Shown one piece after another: positions 45,155 through 54,355 of a stretch of 64,000 nt of DNA. Source of the stretch: SW132 sp038150125 (GTDB lineage: Bacteria > Bacteroidota > Rhodothermia > Balneolales > Balneolaceae). Below the pieces are notes generated by a model that worked only from the letters and a program-made list of their open reading frames with translations, made no database searches and was not told the origin of the DNA. The stretch is taken from assembly GCF_038150125.1 (NCBI RefSeq), contig NZ_JBBVMF010000022.1, forward strand, positions 19,319 to 83,318. The letters are read 5' to 3'. The translations under genes and the position numbers were made by a program. Each line of letters opens with the position of its first letter. The first letter of the stretch is position 1.

Positions 45155-45433
45155 TCAGTCTATAAGTTCAACTCTGAGCTTCTTTCCAAATGCCTGAGCA
45201 TACTTCTCCAACGTTGAAAGTCGTATATCTTCGGCATGATTTTCGATTCGTGAGATAGCTGTTTTTTTCGTGTTTAAATGTTTGGCGAGTTCATCCTGAG
45301 TCAGGCCTGCTTCCTCGCGGGCTTGCTTTAGAAGTACACCAATTTTGAAACTACGAAATCCTTCATCGTAACCTTCGGCAAAATCGGGATCTCGTTTTTT
45401 GCGGTCGCTTATGTAGGCTTGTAAATCACTCAT
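45155..45433 (-). CDS. HigA-type antitoxin, XRE-family HTH
   Basis: A 92-residue protein with a C-terminal-half HTH_3 domain (LLKQAREEAGLTQDELAKHL, KKTAISRIENHAEDI), preceded by an N-terminal arm (DPDFAEGYDEGF) seen in antitoxins of Gp49/HigB systems. Its start overlaps by four bases with the end of the toxin frame, as in intact toxin-first operons. The toxin gene is broken, so this antitoxin is probably an orphan; it may persist as a repressor or as protection against related toxins. Confidence 0.82.
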   Translation of the reverse strand: MSDLQAYISDRKKRDPDFAEGYDEGFRSFKIGVLLKQAREEAGLTQDELAKHLNTKKTAISRIENHAEDIRLSTLEKYAQAFGKKLRVELID

Positions 45434-45756
45434 GTTTTACCTCCTTTTCGGGACAGATAATCAGCTTTTCGCTGCTCTGCCAAATTAATTTCCTTTTTGG
45501 GTGTTTTCTGAGATTTTTTGGGAAATCCATTTGTCAGGATAATAAATTCATCCCCGTCAATGAAACCCAAAATTCTAAAGCTGTTCGATCCTATTCTTGC
45601 TCGAACCTCCCAAATATCATCTGTGCTTTTCAATTTTTTAAAGTATTGAACCGGAACCTGATCTAATCTTTCAGCCAATTCAAGAACCTAGGTAACTTTC
45701 TGAGCATGTTTAGAACTCAGCGAGTCCAAAAATTCTTTGACTGGGACTTTACCTGA
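45430..45756 (-). pseudogene. Broken HigB/Gp49-family (RelE-like) toxin gene
   Basis: The frame from 45678 down encodes the C-terminal 80 or so residues of a Gp49-like toxin (RLDQVPVQYFKKLKSTDDIW, LTNGFPKKSQKTPKKEI). Upstream in the same frame is the missing N-terminal part SGKVPVKEFLDSLSSKHAQK, ending VT-stop-VLELAE: a TAG at 45688-45690 sits where the family has Trp (one base from TGG). Immediately before the SGK motif is a GC-rich palindrome (45761-45776) that disrupts the frame and any start. Two independent lesions make the toxin inactive unless read-through or a TTG internal start gives a fragment. Confidence 0.78.
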
Positions 45757-45760
45757 TTGG

Positions 45761-45776
45761 TCCGCCGGCTGGCGGA
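45761..45776. repeat. 16-bp GC-rich palindromic repeat inserted in the toxin gene
   Basis: TCCGCCGGCTGGCGGA is an almost perfect palindrome, identical except one base to the perfect palindrome at 54416-54431. It is flanked here by CAAT/AATC-like short matches (ACCTGATTGG on one side, TTGATTTC on the other), consistent with insertion of a small mobile repeat into the toxin's N-terminal codons. Confidence 0.6.
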
Positions 45777-45862
45777 TTGATTTCTTTCACAGGACAAATG
45801 TTAACAATTACGTTAACTTAGTCAAGTGCTATTTTATTGTAAGATGAGAAGGGAACATCAAA

Positions 45863-46369
45863 CTAAGCATCAGAAAGGCTCTTAATTTTGTCACCGGCTT
45901 TTTGGCGTCTTTCACACTCTTCTACATTATTGCAGGTTCCAAACAGATGCAGTGAATGCCCCTCGATGTTGAAATCATAGATCTGTTCCATCAGATTTTG
46001 AATCTCAAGAATACGTGGATCACAAAACTCAATCACCACACCGCACTTTTTACAGATCATGTGATCGTGCTGTTGATAGGCGTAGGACCGTTCATAATAG
46101 TACTGATTCTTACCAAACTGCTGGCGCTGTACGAGGCCGCATTCAATGAGCAAATCGAGAGTATTATACACGGTTGCACGCGAAACTCTTGTCCCGGTAT
46201 TTTTCATATTGAAAAAGATATCGTCTGCATCAAAATGCCCCTCAGACCTATAGATCTCCTCCAAAACCATAAATCGCTCTGGTGTTTGCCGCTGATTTCT
46301 CTCCTTCAGGTAGGTGCGGAAAATTTCTTTTACCAATTCAATTGTATCTTCGTGTGCGGGATGTGCCAT
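45863..46369 (-). CDS. Fur-family metal- or peroxide-responsive repressor
   Basis: A 168-residue Fur-superfamily protein. The winged HTH is at ~25-85 (QRQTPERFMVLEEIYRS, GTRVSRATVYNTLDLLIECG). Structural zinc cysteines are C106/C109 (CKKC), C146 and C152; regulatory-site histidines lie in HFDADD and QQHDHM. Whether it senses iron (Fur) or peroxide (PerR) cannot be told from these motifs. It is transcribed away from the acyl-CoA synthetase gene, with a 193-bp shared promoter region. Confidence 0.9.
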   Translation of the reverse strand: MAHPAHEDTIELVKEIFRTYLKERNQRQTPERFMVLEEIYRSEGHFDADDIFFNMKNTGTRVSRATVYNTLDLLIECGLVQRQQFGKNQYYYERSYAYQQHDHMICKKCGVVIEFCDPRILEIQNLMEQIYDFNIEGHSLHLFGTCNNVEECERRQKAGDKIKSLSDA

Positions 46370-46562
46370 AGTAAAAAGATTATAACTATTAAAAGCGATG
46401 AACGATCGGTTACCAAACGTTCTTATTTTTTTATCGTCTTAAAAACCAGGTATTTTTTTGATGAGTACGACACTTTCTGCCATACTGGAACCGATTCTTT
46501 TAAATTAAATGAAATCGGCTATCTTATGTTCAGTCTACCATACATTTAAAAAATAAATTGCT

Positions 46563-48440
46563 ATGCCCACTATCGTTGCATTTGAAACACTCACAGATCT
46601 ATTTCAGAATGTTGTGGCAAAATACAAAAATTCTGATAAAACAGCGTTCGCATATAAACCTACCGCGGACGATCCATACCAAACGATTACATGGCGAGAG
46701 GTTGAGGCGGATGTGACATCTATTGCCAGCTACCTGATTGATCAGGATATTCAAATGGGTGACCGGGTTGCCATCCTGAGTGAAAACAGGTATGAATGGG
46801 CAGTTGTAGATCTTGCAATTCAAATGGTTGGGGCCATTAACGTATCACTTTATGCTACATTGCCCCCTAAACAGTGCGCGTACATTCTTGAGGATTCCGA
46901 AGCAAAACTGTTTTTCGTGTCCACCGGAATACAGCTTAAAAAAGCAATTCAGGTGTTTGACGAGTGTGACGATCTCACCCAGGTTATCGCCTTTGATGAG
47001 CCAAAAGTACAGGATTATATAGAGAAAGATTATGTGAAATTATTTGATACCGTTTGTGCTGCCGGTTCTAAAGCAGAACCACAGCATGCCAAGGAGCTAA
47101 AGAAGCGGATCAAAAGAACATCTCCTGAAGACGTGGCCACACTGATTTATACATCGGGAACTACAGGTCGGCCAAAGGGAGCGATGCTGACCCACCGGAA
47201 CATCGTAAGTAACGTGAAGGCTGCTCACGACGCAATTTCTATTGGTGACTCAGATCGCTGTCTCTCCTTTCTGCCTCTCTGCCATTCATTTGAGCGAACC
47301 GGCGGGTATTACGCTATGATAGCCGGTGGTGCGGAAATATACTATGCGGAAAGCGTGGATACGGTGGCCCGAAATATGCTGGAAGCACATCCCACAATCG
47401 TGGTTAGTGTACCCCGCCTTTTTGAAAAGATTTACAATCTTGTAACTAAAAATGTGCAGCAAGGCAGTGCTATTCAACAATCTATATTTAACTGGGCGCT
47501 ATCCGTAGGTGAAAGATATTGGAAAGGTGAACGCGGTATCGTCAGCATCCAAAAAACAATAGCGGACAAACTGGTTTTCAACAAATTGAAAGAACGGACT
47601 GGTGGAAATATTAAATTTTTTGTATCGGGCGGAGCTGCACTACCTGCTGAAATCGGGGCGTTCTTTATGTCGGCAGGTCTGAATATACTTGAGGGATACG
47701 GATTAACCGAAACTTCACCCGTGATGTGCTGTAACAGGTACGGTGATGAGAAAATGGGGACGGTTGGAAAAGTTATAAATGGAGTTACCGTGGGTATTCA
47801 GCGGCTGGAGAACAATGAAATCATTGCCAGCCTGAGTGGTGAGGAGTATCCCTCAGAGCTAACATCTGAACCGGGTGAAATATTGAACCGCGGGCCCAAT
47901 ACAATGAAAGGCTACTGGAAGAATGAAGAGGCCACACAGGAGATGATTGATGACGAAGGCTGGCTCCACACTGGTGATGTCGGCCGGTTTGTAGATGGAC
48001 GGCTTGAGATTACCGACCGCATCAAGCATATGATTGTAAATGCCGGAGGGAAAAATATTTATCCTGGCCCGATTGAAGATATGTTCAAAACAAGTAAATG
48101 GATCGACCAGCTTGTTGTGGTTGGGGAGAAACAGGCGTATATGGCAGCGCTAATCGTTCCTGATTTTGAGACGCTTGAAAGTCATGCAAAACAGAATGAT
48201 ATCAGCTACGATTCTATTGAGAATCTGCTTGAAAAGGAATCAATAATTAACCTGTTTAGCAAAGAGGTGCGCAGTTTTTCAAAAGAGCTGGCATCACACG
48301 AAAAAATCCGTGACTTCAGGTTGCTGCCACAGGAATTTTCTGTTGAAACCGGCGAACTCACTCCAACACTAAAAGTGAAACGCCGGGTCATTGAAGACAA
48401 ATATGGTCATCTGATTGAGGACATCTTTAGTGGTGACTAA
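46563..48440 (+). CDS. Long-chain fatty-acid-CoA ligase (AMP-binding)
   Basis: A 625-residue adenylate-forming enzyme. P-loop YTSGTTGRPKGAML at ~196-209, GYGLTETSP (A5 core), WLHTGDVGRF and the hinge DRIKHMIVNAGGKNIYPGPI (A8), and the late KVKRRVIEDKY. Length and the long-chain-type linker match the FadD15-like group, activating fatty acids to acyl-CoA for degradation or lipid remodelling. Single gene divergent from the Fur-family repressor. Confidence 0.9.
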   Translation: MPTIVAFETLTDLFQNVVAKYKNSDKTAFAYKPTADDPYQTITWREVEADVTSIASYLIDQDIQMGDRVAILSENRYEWAVVDLAIQMVGAINVSLYATLPPKQCAYILEDSEAKLFFVSTGIQLKKAIQVFDECDDLTQVIAFDEPKVQDYIEKDYVKLFDTVCAAGSKAEPQHAKELKKRIKRTSPEDVATLIYTSGTTGRPKGAMLTHRNIVSNVKAAHDAISIGDSDRCLSFLPLCHSFERTGGYYAMIAGGAEIYYAESVDTVARNMLEAHPTIVVSVPRLFEKIYNLVTKNVQQGSAIQQSIFNWALSVGERYWKGERGIVSIQKTIADKLVFNKLKERTGGNIKFFVSGGAALPAEIGAFFMSAGLNILEGYGLTETSPVMCCNRYGDEKMGTVGKVINGVTVGIQRLENNEIIASLSGEEYPSELTSEPGEILNRGPNTMKGYWKNEEATQEMIDDEGWLHTGDVGRFVDGRLEITDRIKHMIVNAGGKNIYPGPIEDMFKTSKWIDQLVVVGEKQAYMAALIVPDFETLESHAKQNDISYDSIENLLEKESIINLFSKEVRSFSKELASHEKIRDFRLLPQEFSVETGELTPTLKVKRRVIEDKYGHLIEDIFSGD

Positions 48441-48485
48441 AGCTCCGGCCCGGCTATGATTGATAAACTGCCGGTGTCAATTCTG

Positions 48486-48884
48486 TCATCCGGCATCTTG
48501 AGCTTCAGCATTCGATTCGGAATCTTTGCGGGCATTAATAAATGATCGAACACCGGCAACTACAAAATAGACGCAGATTAGTGCCATGACTGCCTGGGCG
48601 TATGATGCATTTGGGCGAACTAATTCGTTACCGCCCAATACGCCAAGAACATTGATTAATCCGCCGATGGAGCCGCCAATACCCAGAATTGCAAGCAGCA
48701 AAGCCGCGTGCATCACATGTTTTCGCAGAGTCTCTTTTTTAAGACCGATGACGCCAAGGCCAATAAAAGCTATTCCAAAAAATGCGGGAATTAAGGCCGT
48801 TGCACTGGCTGCGCCCGTGAGCACAAACGAACCGGCCCCGAGAATGATCATGAGAATACCGACAGAGATAGATAGTTTAGACAC
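48486..48884 (-). CDS. Four-helix membrane protein, unknown
   Basis: A 132-residue protein with four hydrophobic segments (~5-24, ~28-48, ~58-82, ~95-112) and a polar, acidic C-terminal tail. Gly-rich helices (LAILGIGGSIGGLINVLGVL) suggest a compact bundle. No family recognised. It is on the same strand as, and 27 bp downstream of, the DUF1499 gene, so the two may be cotranscribed. Confidence 0.65.
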   Translation of the reverse strand: MSKLSISVGILMIILGAGSFVLTGAASATALIPAFFGIAFIGLGVIGLKKETLRKHVMHAALLLAILGIGGSIGGLINVLGVLGGNELVRPNASYAQAVMALICVYFVVAGVRSFINARKDSESNAEAQDAG

Positions 48885-48911
48885 GTAAGATTTATTTGGT
48901 TAGTTGTTTAA

Positions 48912-49373
48912 TTACGTAACAGATTGTATCGAAGATAATAATTTCTGAACTCGCCGCCGGTTTACGCCAAGGTCGCCTTTCCCTGTCCGGCTGCGGCTTG
49001 ATAGATGCAGAATGGATCCGCCCGTATTGTCCGGAGAAATACGGATAGTGAAATCGTCCCGAAACCCAAAGAGTGCAATTCTAAATACAGCGTCTATCTG
49101 AAAGGATTCAGAATCAGATTCGACTTCTTCTGCTCCCATGTTGTTGAGAATCGTCTCACAGGTGGTCATCAATTTATCAGGATCTATGTTAAGAGGTACA
49201 GATAAACGAACACAATTCGGAGAGTCGGGGCAGGGTTGAATCGGGTTAGAATCGACAGGCCGGAACTCATCCGGGAAGTCGGATGGGGTCGTACCCTTTA
49301 ACGGCCCCACAAGATTCAATGTGATCAAAAGGGCGAGGGCCAGAAGGCCGTAGATAATCCATTTCGTACTCAT
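48912..49373 (-). CDS. DUF1499 family membrane-anchored protein
   Basis: A 153-residue protein with one N-terminal membrane helix (~6-22) and a DUF1499 domain recognisable by PCPDSPNCVRLS (cysteines at ~49 and 55), the central FRIALFGFRDDFTIRI and the ending SRTGKGDLGVNRRRVQKLL. The domain is of unknown function; it is common in marine and photosynthetic bacteria. Presumably periplasmic, anchored in the inner membrane. Confidence 0.82.
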   Translation of the reverse strand: MSTKWIIYGLLALALLITLNLVGPLKGTTPSDFPDEFRPVDSNPIQPCPDSPNCVRLSVPLNIDPDKLMTTCETILNNMGAEEVESDSESFQIDAVFRIALFGFRDDFTIRISPDNTGGSILHLSSRSRTGKGDLGVNRRRVQKLLSSIQSVT

Positions 49374-49500
49374 ATATAAATCTGGCTTTGGCGCAGGAAT
49401 TGATGATTATAGACATGGGTACTAATCATTTTCGTGATCTGATAGTTCGGATAAACTTTTCGAAATGACGTATGTGGTTTGGAAAAAAATAACCTGAAAT

Positions 49501-49536
49501 AAAAAAGGCCTGTCGATTTATCAACAGGCCTTTTTT
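49501..49536 (-). terminator. Bidirectional rho-independent terminator
   Basis: A 13-bp stem AAAAAAGGCCTGT / ACAGGCCTTTTTT with a 10-nt loop. It follows the tonB stop on the minus strand by 22 bp and has T-runs on both strands. Confidence 0.9.
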
Positions 49537-49558
49537 CGTCTTAAAAGATCTATAATTA

Positions 49559-50209
49559 TTAGTTCTGAAGCCTGAAAACTACAGGTAAACTATACTGTAC
49601 TCGAACGGGGCGTCCACGCTGCATTCCGGGACGGAATTTAGCTTGACGAACGGCACGAAGTGCTTCTTCATCAGCACCACCGCCAATTCCTCTAATAACA
49701 CGAGGATCTTCAACTTCTCCTTGTTCGTTTACAATAAACTGCACGTAAACACGGCCTTCGATACCAGCTCTTCGGGCCATTTCAGGATATTCAATATTCT
49801 TTTGAATGGATGCAAGACCACCAATGAGTTCAGGCATCTCTTCTACAACAACAAAGAAGTTCTCTTCAGGCTCTTCCTCTTCCTGTGGTGGTGGTGGCAT
49901 TTCCATTCGATCATCAAGATCCCAATCGGAATTAATGTCGATATTTACATCTTCGATAATTTCGTCGTTAGGAACCTCAACCGGGACCGGAGGACGGGGT
50001 GGCGGGGGAGGTGTTTCGATTTGTTCGGTTTGGATAACCTCTTCCATTTCAACAACGTCCTGTTCATCCAGCGTATACTCATCGGGTGCTTCGCTTGTTA
50101 AGTCAACTTTAACGGCGAGAATAAATATTGCAAGTGCAACAATAAGCCCGAGCTGAAGAAATACAGTATAGTATTTTCTTAAATCTGCTTCTGCTTTTTT
50201 ACGATCCAT
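49559..50209 (-). CDS. tonB: TonB energy-transducing protein
   Basis: A 216-residue TonB. One N-terminal membrane helix (~14-35), an acidic segment, a Pro-rich stretch (PPPPPRPPVPVEV) that spans the periplasm, and a C-terminal TonB domain (~128-216) with YPEMARRAGIEGRVYVQFIV and the closing GRPVRVQYSLPVVFRL. It passes energy from ExbB/ExbD to outer-membrane receptors such as those encoded in this window. ExbBD are not adjacent; single gene with its own terminator. Confidence 0.92.
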   Translation of the reverse strand: MDRKKAEADLRKYYTVFLQLGLIVALAIFILAVKVDLTSEAPDEYTLDEQDVVEMEEVIQTEQIETPPPPPRPPVPVEVPNDEIIEDVNIDINSDWDLDDRMEMPPPPQEEEEPEENFFVVVEEMPELIGGLASIQKNIEYPEMARRAGIEGRVYVQFIVNEQGEVEDPRVIRGIGGGADEEALRAVRQAKFRPGMQRGRPVRVQYSLPVVFRLQN

Positions 50210-50460
50210 AGTAATGAGGCGATTGATTAATAATAACGAGTGCAGTATACATGATTTACTGTTAAGTTTCCAACGTGTTCCCCTTGTTGATATTATTTTT
50301 TTGATAAAAATTGTTATTCTTTACCTCTGAAGATCTGATAATGGTCTCCAGTCAATGAATATGAATAATCATATCTGGCGTTATCAGCCCATGGTCACTA
50401 CTTCGTACTGTTTATGAACTTCGGGTATGTTTCACATATGGAGCACTCCAAAAAAGTACT

Positions 50461-50892
50461 TTAACGTGCACTGTTCTGAGATAAAATAGGCCTTAAATAC
50501 TGCCTGTATTTCGTTTTTATCCACCAAAGTAATATTACCGCGGTCAATGTGCCGGCGGAATCAGCTGCGGCATCTGTCCAGCTCGCCGTGCGCCCTTGCG
50601 TCAACATTTCCTGCATGAATTCTATAGAAATGCCGAATAATGTACCGGCAACAAATATAAAAAGCAGGGGCGCTTCCTGTCTGCTGTAGAGAATCAGGGA
50701 AAGCCCAAACATGAAACTCCATCCGAAAAACATCAGGAAGTGTCCAATCTTGTCGTAGCTGAATATTGCCTGGCCCTGAAAATTATCGGGTGGCAGTAGG
50801 GTAAGCAGCAGGGTGATAGCAGTGATGGCGATGAACAGAAAGTAGACCACGTATTTTCTTTGAACGAGGAATGAAATTAATTTACCTATCAT
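50461..50892 (-). CDS. VanZ-like membrane protein
   Basis: About 143 residues from the ATG at 50892, which overlaps the last codons of nnr (ATGATAGGTAA); a start 12 codons upstream is possible but lies further inside nnr. Four membrane helices and the VanZ-family text YDKIGHFLMFFGWSFMFG and SIEFMQEMLTQGRTASWTDA. Homologues in Bacteroidota are of unknown role; only a few confer teicoplanin tolerance. Coupled to nnr. Confidence 0.82.
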   Translation of the reverse strand: MIGKLISFLVQRKYVVYFLFIAITAITLLLTLLPPDNFQGQAIFSYDKIGHFLMFFGWSFMFGLSLILYSRQEAPLLFIFVAGTLFGISIEFMQEMLTQGRTASWTDAAADSAGTLTAVILLWWIKTKYRQYLRPILSQNSAR

Positions 50893-52387
50893 AAATATCG
50901 CTTGGTTCCGGCTCGTGAATATGTTCAATATCTGAATAATTGGAGATCAGTGCATCTGTAATGGATTGATCAGTCATACGACTTACAGCCAGTTTACCTG
51001 CTATTGTTCCCGCCAGAACATCACCGAACCCGGCTCTTGAAAATAGTTTCGTGTTGTAGCCGGTAATGAATAGCCCGCTATCCGGGGTTGCCAGCATGGT
51101 TGGATGCCCCTTCGATAGAACCCTGCAGCCTGAATCACGCGAAATCTTCTCAACTGCCTTCAGCCGTTCAAAATCATTGGATTGGTTAACGTCAAAATGC
51201 TTTTTTAGTTCACCGGGATGGGGCGTCACTATCCAACGGGATTTATCGAGATCTTTGCTCTGATCCCACACTGAGAGTCCGTCAGCATCAAGTATAACCG
51301 GCTGATCAATCGATTTGAGAAGCTTGAGAACACTTGTTTGCGTGCCCTCCTTAAGGCCAAGTCCAGGTCCAATGAGCACAACACCCGGCTTGTCTTTAAT
51401 TCTGCTGAGGACCTTGTCTGTGCTTTTTGGTGTGAAGCAGCCGTCATTTTTATCCCCAACGGCGACTTTAATTATTTGAGGCAGTGACTGCTCATAAATC
51501 GGCAGCAGCGCTTTCGGCGCATAAAGAATCACTGCACCTGCCCCGGCATTCCACGCACTTTTAGCCGCCATCATTGCCGCTCCCGTCATCCCTTCTGATC
51601 CCGCTACAATATGAACAGTCCCCGTTTCATATTTGTGGGACGCTATCGCAGAGTAGGCTTCAAATTCCTCACGAACATCTTTGGTTAGTAGCACCGCCTT
51701 ATGTTCCCTCAGGTAGCCTGGGAAAGGGAGATCAGCCAGTGTGATGGTGCCTGTAACTGACGGGCCGTCACTTAAGTAAAAACCAATTTTGTTTGTACCA
51801 AAGGTGATGGTGTGATCTGCCTCTACACAGGTCCCCAGGATTTCACCGGTGTCACAATTCAGCCCGGTTGGAATATCCATCGCAAATGTATGAATATTGG
51901 CCTTATTCAGGCTATCTGCCAGGCCGGCCATCGGCTCACGCAGGTCTGATGTGAGCCCGGTCCCGATCATTCCATCTACAGCATAATCAAAGTCTCTCCA
52001 GGGTATCGAATCCATGTCTGTCAGAATCGTTAGGGGAGAGCCGTGAGCAGCCAACTTTTTTAGAAGCTTGTAATTTCTGTGCGCGTCCGTAGATAAGTCA
52101 TCATCGCCCGCAGCCATCAGAATTGTAACTGAATGACCCGACCTATCGGTTAGGTACCGGGCTACAACCAGTGCATCCCCGGCGTTGTTTCCTTTTCCGC
52201 ATACAAAAATACCCGATGAACCGGCTTCAGTTTGGCTTTGGATCACACCGGCAGCTTTTTCTCCTGCGATCTCCATCAGCGTGATGCTGTCGATCCCGAA
52301 ATCAGATATCGTATGCTCATCAAGCTGGCGGCTTTGGTCTCTCGTTGCCAGTCTGAGAAATCGGTTATCAGGCTTATTTAATGACAT
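50882..52387 (-). CDS. nnr: Bifunctional NAD(P)H-hydrate epimerase / ADP-dependent NAD(P)HX dehydratase
   Basis: A 501-residue two-domain repair enzyme. The epimerase domain (~1-215) has CGKGNNAGDALVVARYL and the catalytic-region text YAVDGMIGTGL; the dehydratase domain (~225-500) is ribokinase-like with VILDADGLSVWDQ, TPHPGELKKH and the ATP/ADP-site GFGDVLAGTIAG. It repairs damaged NAD(P)H hydrates. It lies 27 bp after proS and overlaps the VanZ-like gene, giving a three-gene unit. Confidence 0.92.
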   Translation of the reverse strand: MSLNKPDNRFLRLATRDQSRQLDEHTISDFGIDSITLMEIAGEKAAGVIQSQTEAGSSGIFVCGKGNNAGDALVVARYLTDRSGHSVTILMAAGDDDLSTDAHRNYKLLKKLAAHGSPLTILTDMDSIPWRDFDYAVDGMIGTGLTSDLREPMAGLADSLNKANIHTFAMDIPTGLNCDTGEILGTCVEADHTITFGTNKIGFYLSDGPSVTGTITLADLPFPGYLREHKAVLLTKDVREEFEAYSAIASHKYETGTVHIVAGSEGMTGAAMMAAKSAWNAGAGAVILYAPKALLPIYEQSLPQIIKVAVGDKNDGCFTPKSTDKVLSRIKDKPGVVLIGPGLGLKEGTQTSVLKLLKSIDQPVILDADGLSVWDQSKDLDKSRWIVTPHPGELKKHFDVNQSNDFERLKAVEKISRDSGCRVLSKGHPTMLATPDSGLFITGYNTKLFSRAGFGDVLAGTIAGKLAVSRMTDQSITDALISNYSDIEHIHEPEPSDIYDR

Positions 52388-52414
52388 GGATGGAAGATTC
52401 TTGAAGTTGAACTT

Positions 52415-53881
52415 TTAATACGCTCTGGCAAACAGAACGCGTCGTTTTGAAGGGTTTCCGGTGACCATGCATTTTCCATTTTCACCTGAAGACTCAAGCG
52501 GAATACAGCGAATGGTAGCTTTAGTATCCTGTTTTATTTTTTCTTCTGTTTCGGGCGTACCGTCCCAGTGGGCATAGATGAAGCCGCCTTTTTCGATCTC
52601 TTTTTGGAACTCCTCGTAGCTGTCAACGTTGCGGGTGTTATTTGCTGTCCGTTCCTTTGCAGCATCGTACAGATCAGTCTGAATATCCTTCAAAAGCTGA
52701 TCGATCTGTTCAGCTATTCCTTCTCGCGGCACGATGTTTTTCTCAAGCGTATCTCGCCGGGCAAGCTCTACATTGCTGTTTTCAACATCTCGGGGACCAA
52801 CGGCAACACGCAGCGGCACGCCCTGTGCTTCGTGTTCGGCGAACTTGTAACCAGGATTGTAGTTCTCCCGGTCATCCAGTTTTACCCGGATTCCTAAATT
52901 CTTCAGCTGATCGATAATCGAATGAGCATAGGTAAGCACGGTGGCTTTCTGTTCATCACTTTTGAAGATAGGAACCACAACAACCTGGTCAGGGGCAAGT
53001 TTAGGGGGGATTACGAGTCCGTTATCGTCAGAATGAGTCATGATGAGGCCACCAACCAGCCGCGTAGAGACACCCCAGCTGGTCGCCCAGACGTAATCGT
53101 GCTCGCCATCTTTGCCCTGGAATTTTACATCAAACGCCTTGGCAAAGTTTTGGCCCAGAAAATGAGATGTTCCCGCCTGCAGTGCTTTACCGTCCTGCAT
53201 CAACGCTTCAATGCAGTAGGTGTCTACAGCCCCTGCAAACCGTTCAGATTCCGTTTTTACCCCGGTAATGACCGGCATGGCCATAAAATCTTCAGCAAAT
53301 GTCTTGTAGACGTTCAGCATGCGTTCAGTCTCTTCAACCGCCTCTTCCTTGGTAGCGTGTGCCGTGTGGCCTTCCTGCCATAGAAACTCCATAGTACGCA
53401 GGAATAGTCGGGTTCGCATCTCCCATCTAACTACGTTGGCCCACTGGTTGATGAGGATCGGCAGGTCGCGGTAGGATTGAATCCAGTTTCTATAGGAATC
53501 CCAGATAATGGTTTCTGATGTTGGCCGGACAATCAGTTCTTCTTCAAGTTTCGATTCAGGATCAACCTCCACGCCGTTTTCTGCGCTTTTGAGCCGGCTG
53601 TGGGTCACCACGGCGCACTCTTTTGCGAACCCTTCCACATGCTGAGCTTCTTTGGACAGAAAGGATTTTGGGATAAAGAGCGGGAAGTAGGCATTTTCAT
53701 GGCCTGTGTCTTTAAACATTTTGTCTAATGCCGCTTTCATGTTTTCCCAAAGCGCAAACCCGTGCGGCCGGATAACCATACAGCCCCGGACAGGAGAGTG
53801 GTCGGCCAGTTTTGCCTCTTTCACCACATCAAGATACCATTGCGAATAATCGTCGTTTCTGTTTGTAATCCGTTTAGCCAT
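52415..53881 (-). CDS. proS: Prolyl-tRNA synthetase, archaeal/eukaryotic-like short form
   Basis: A 488-residue class II synthetase. Motif 1 lies around YFPLFIPKSFL, motif 2 is RWEMRTRLFLRTMEFLWQEG, motif 3 includes GVSTRLVGGLIMTHSDDNG; an anticodon-binding domain (~290-390) and a C-terminal domain with zinc-site remnants (CMVTG) follow. It lacks the YbaK-type editing insertion of the long bacterial form, as is usual in this phylum. Charges tRNA-Pro. Confidence 0.93.
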   Translation of the reverse strand: MAKRITNRNDDYSQWYLDVVKEAKLADHSPVRGCMVIRPHGFALWENMKAALDKMFKDTGHENAYFPLFIPKSFLSKEAQHVEGFAKECAVVTHSRLKSAENGVEVDPESKLEEELIVRPTSETIIWDSYRNWIQSYRDLPILINQWANVVRWEMRTRLFLRTMEFLWQEGHTAHATKEEAVEETERMLNVYKTFAEDFMAMPVITGVKTESERFAGAVDTYCIEALMQDGKALQAGTSHFLGQNFAKAFDVKFQGKDGEHDYVWATSWGVSTRLVGGLIMTHSDDNGLVIPPKLAPDQVVVVPIFKSDEQKATVLTYAHSIIDQLKNLGIRVKLDDRENYNPGYKFAEHEAQGVPLRVAVGPRDVENSNVELARRDTLEKNIVPREGIAEQIDQLLKDIQTDLYDAAKERTANNTRNVDSYEEFQKEIEKGGFIYAHWDGTPETEEKIKQDTKATIRCIPLESSGENGKCMVTGNPSKRRVLFARAY

Positions 53882-53992
53882 ACTGTTGAGTGCTGCGTTT
53901 CGTTATTGAAAATTATAAATAAGTCTTTCAGCCGATTAAGATAAAGAATCCTTTGCAGAGAAGAGATTGAAAAAATTTGTTCATGTGTTAGA

Positions 53993-54119
53993 GGGCTTTA
54001 CAAAACACCTGAAAATAGTCATCCCGTACTATGATACGGGATCTCCAATCTGGTTTTCAGCTTTTAAAGTGCGATCAGAAGCACAGTACTATAGTAGGGG
54101 CAGGTTTTGCAAAGTCTTC
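53993..54119. repeat. MITE-like element with imperfect terminal inverted repeats and a central palindrome
   Basis: Left arm GGGCTTTACAAAACACCTG (from 53993) is an imperfect inverted match to the right arm CAGGTTTTGCAAAGTCTTC (ending 54119). In the middle is a perfect 8-bp hairpin, ATCCCGTA / TACGGGAT at 54021-54042. No open frame. The right-arm sequence recurs at 33670-33686. The element borders the decayed tRNA array. Confidence 0.5.
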
Positions 54120-54255
54120 CGTAAGTAAACAAAGTCATGAAAAAAGTGATTTGAGAGTTTCAACCTTTTCATAAAAACCCTATCTTTGTTGCTCTCTTGG
54201 ATTACAGCCGCACACGGTTTTTGCCGTATATACCTAAGAGAGTTTGTTATGAAAT

Positions 54256-54323
54256 GTCGTGGTAGCTCAGGCGGTTCCACGGAGGTTCTCCCAAAGGGAT
54301 GTGCCAAATTCCGCTCTACGATT
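54256..54323 (+). pseudogene. Degenerate tRNA-Met copy 1
   Basis: Begins GTCGTGGTAGCTCAGGCGG, the same as the intact tRNA-Met at 54489 apart from one base (C for T at the end of the D-loop start), and ends CTACGATTT, the acceptor end. Between them the anticodon arm is gone and replaced with unrelated sequence including the small palindrome TCCCAAAGGGA. It cannot fold as a tRNA. Confidence 0.72.
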
Positions 54324-54355
54324 TGAAATAGTTTTATACAAGATTTAAGTGTTAT

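Noticed and set aside
49643..50156. Long plus-strand frames opposite tonB
   Set aside because: They are antisense shadows of the Pro- and Glu-rich tonB codons.
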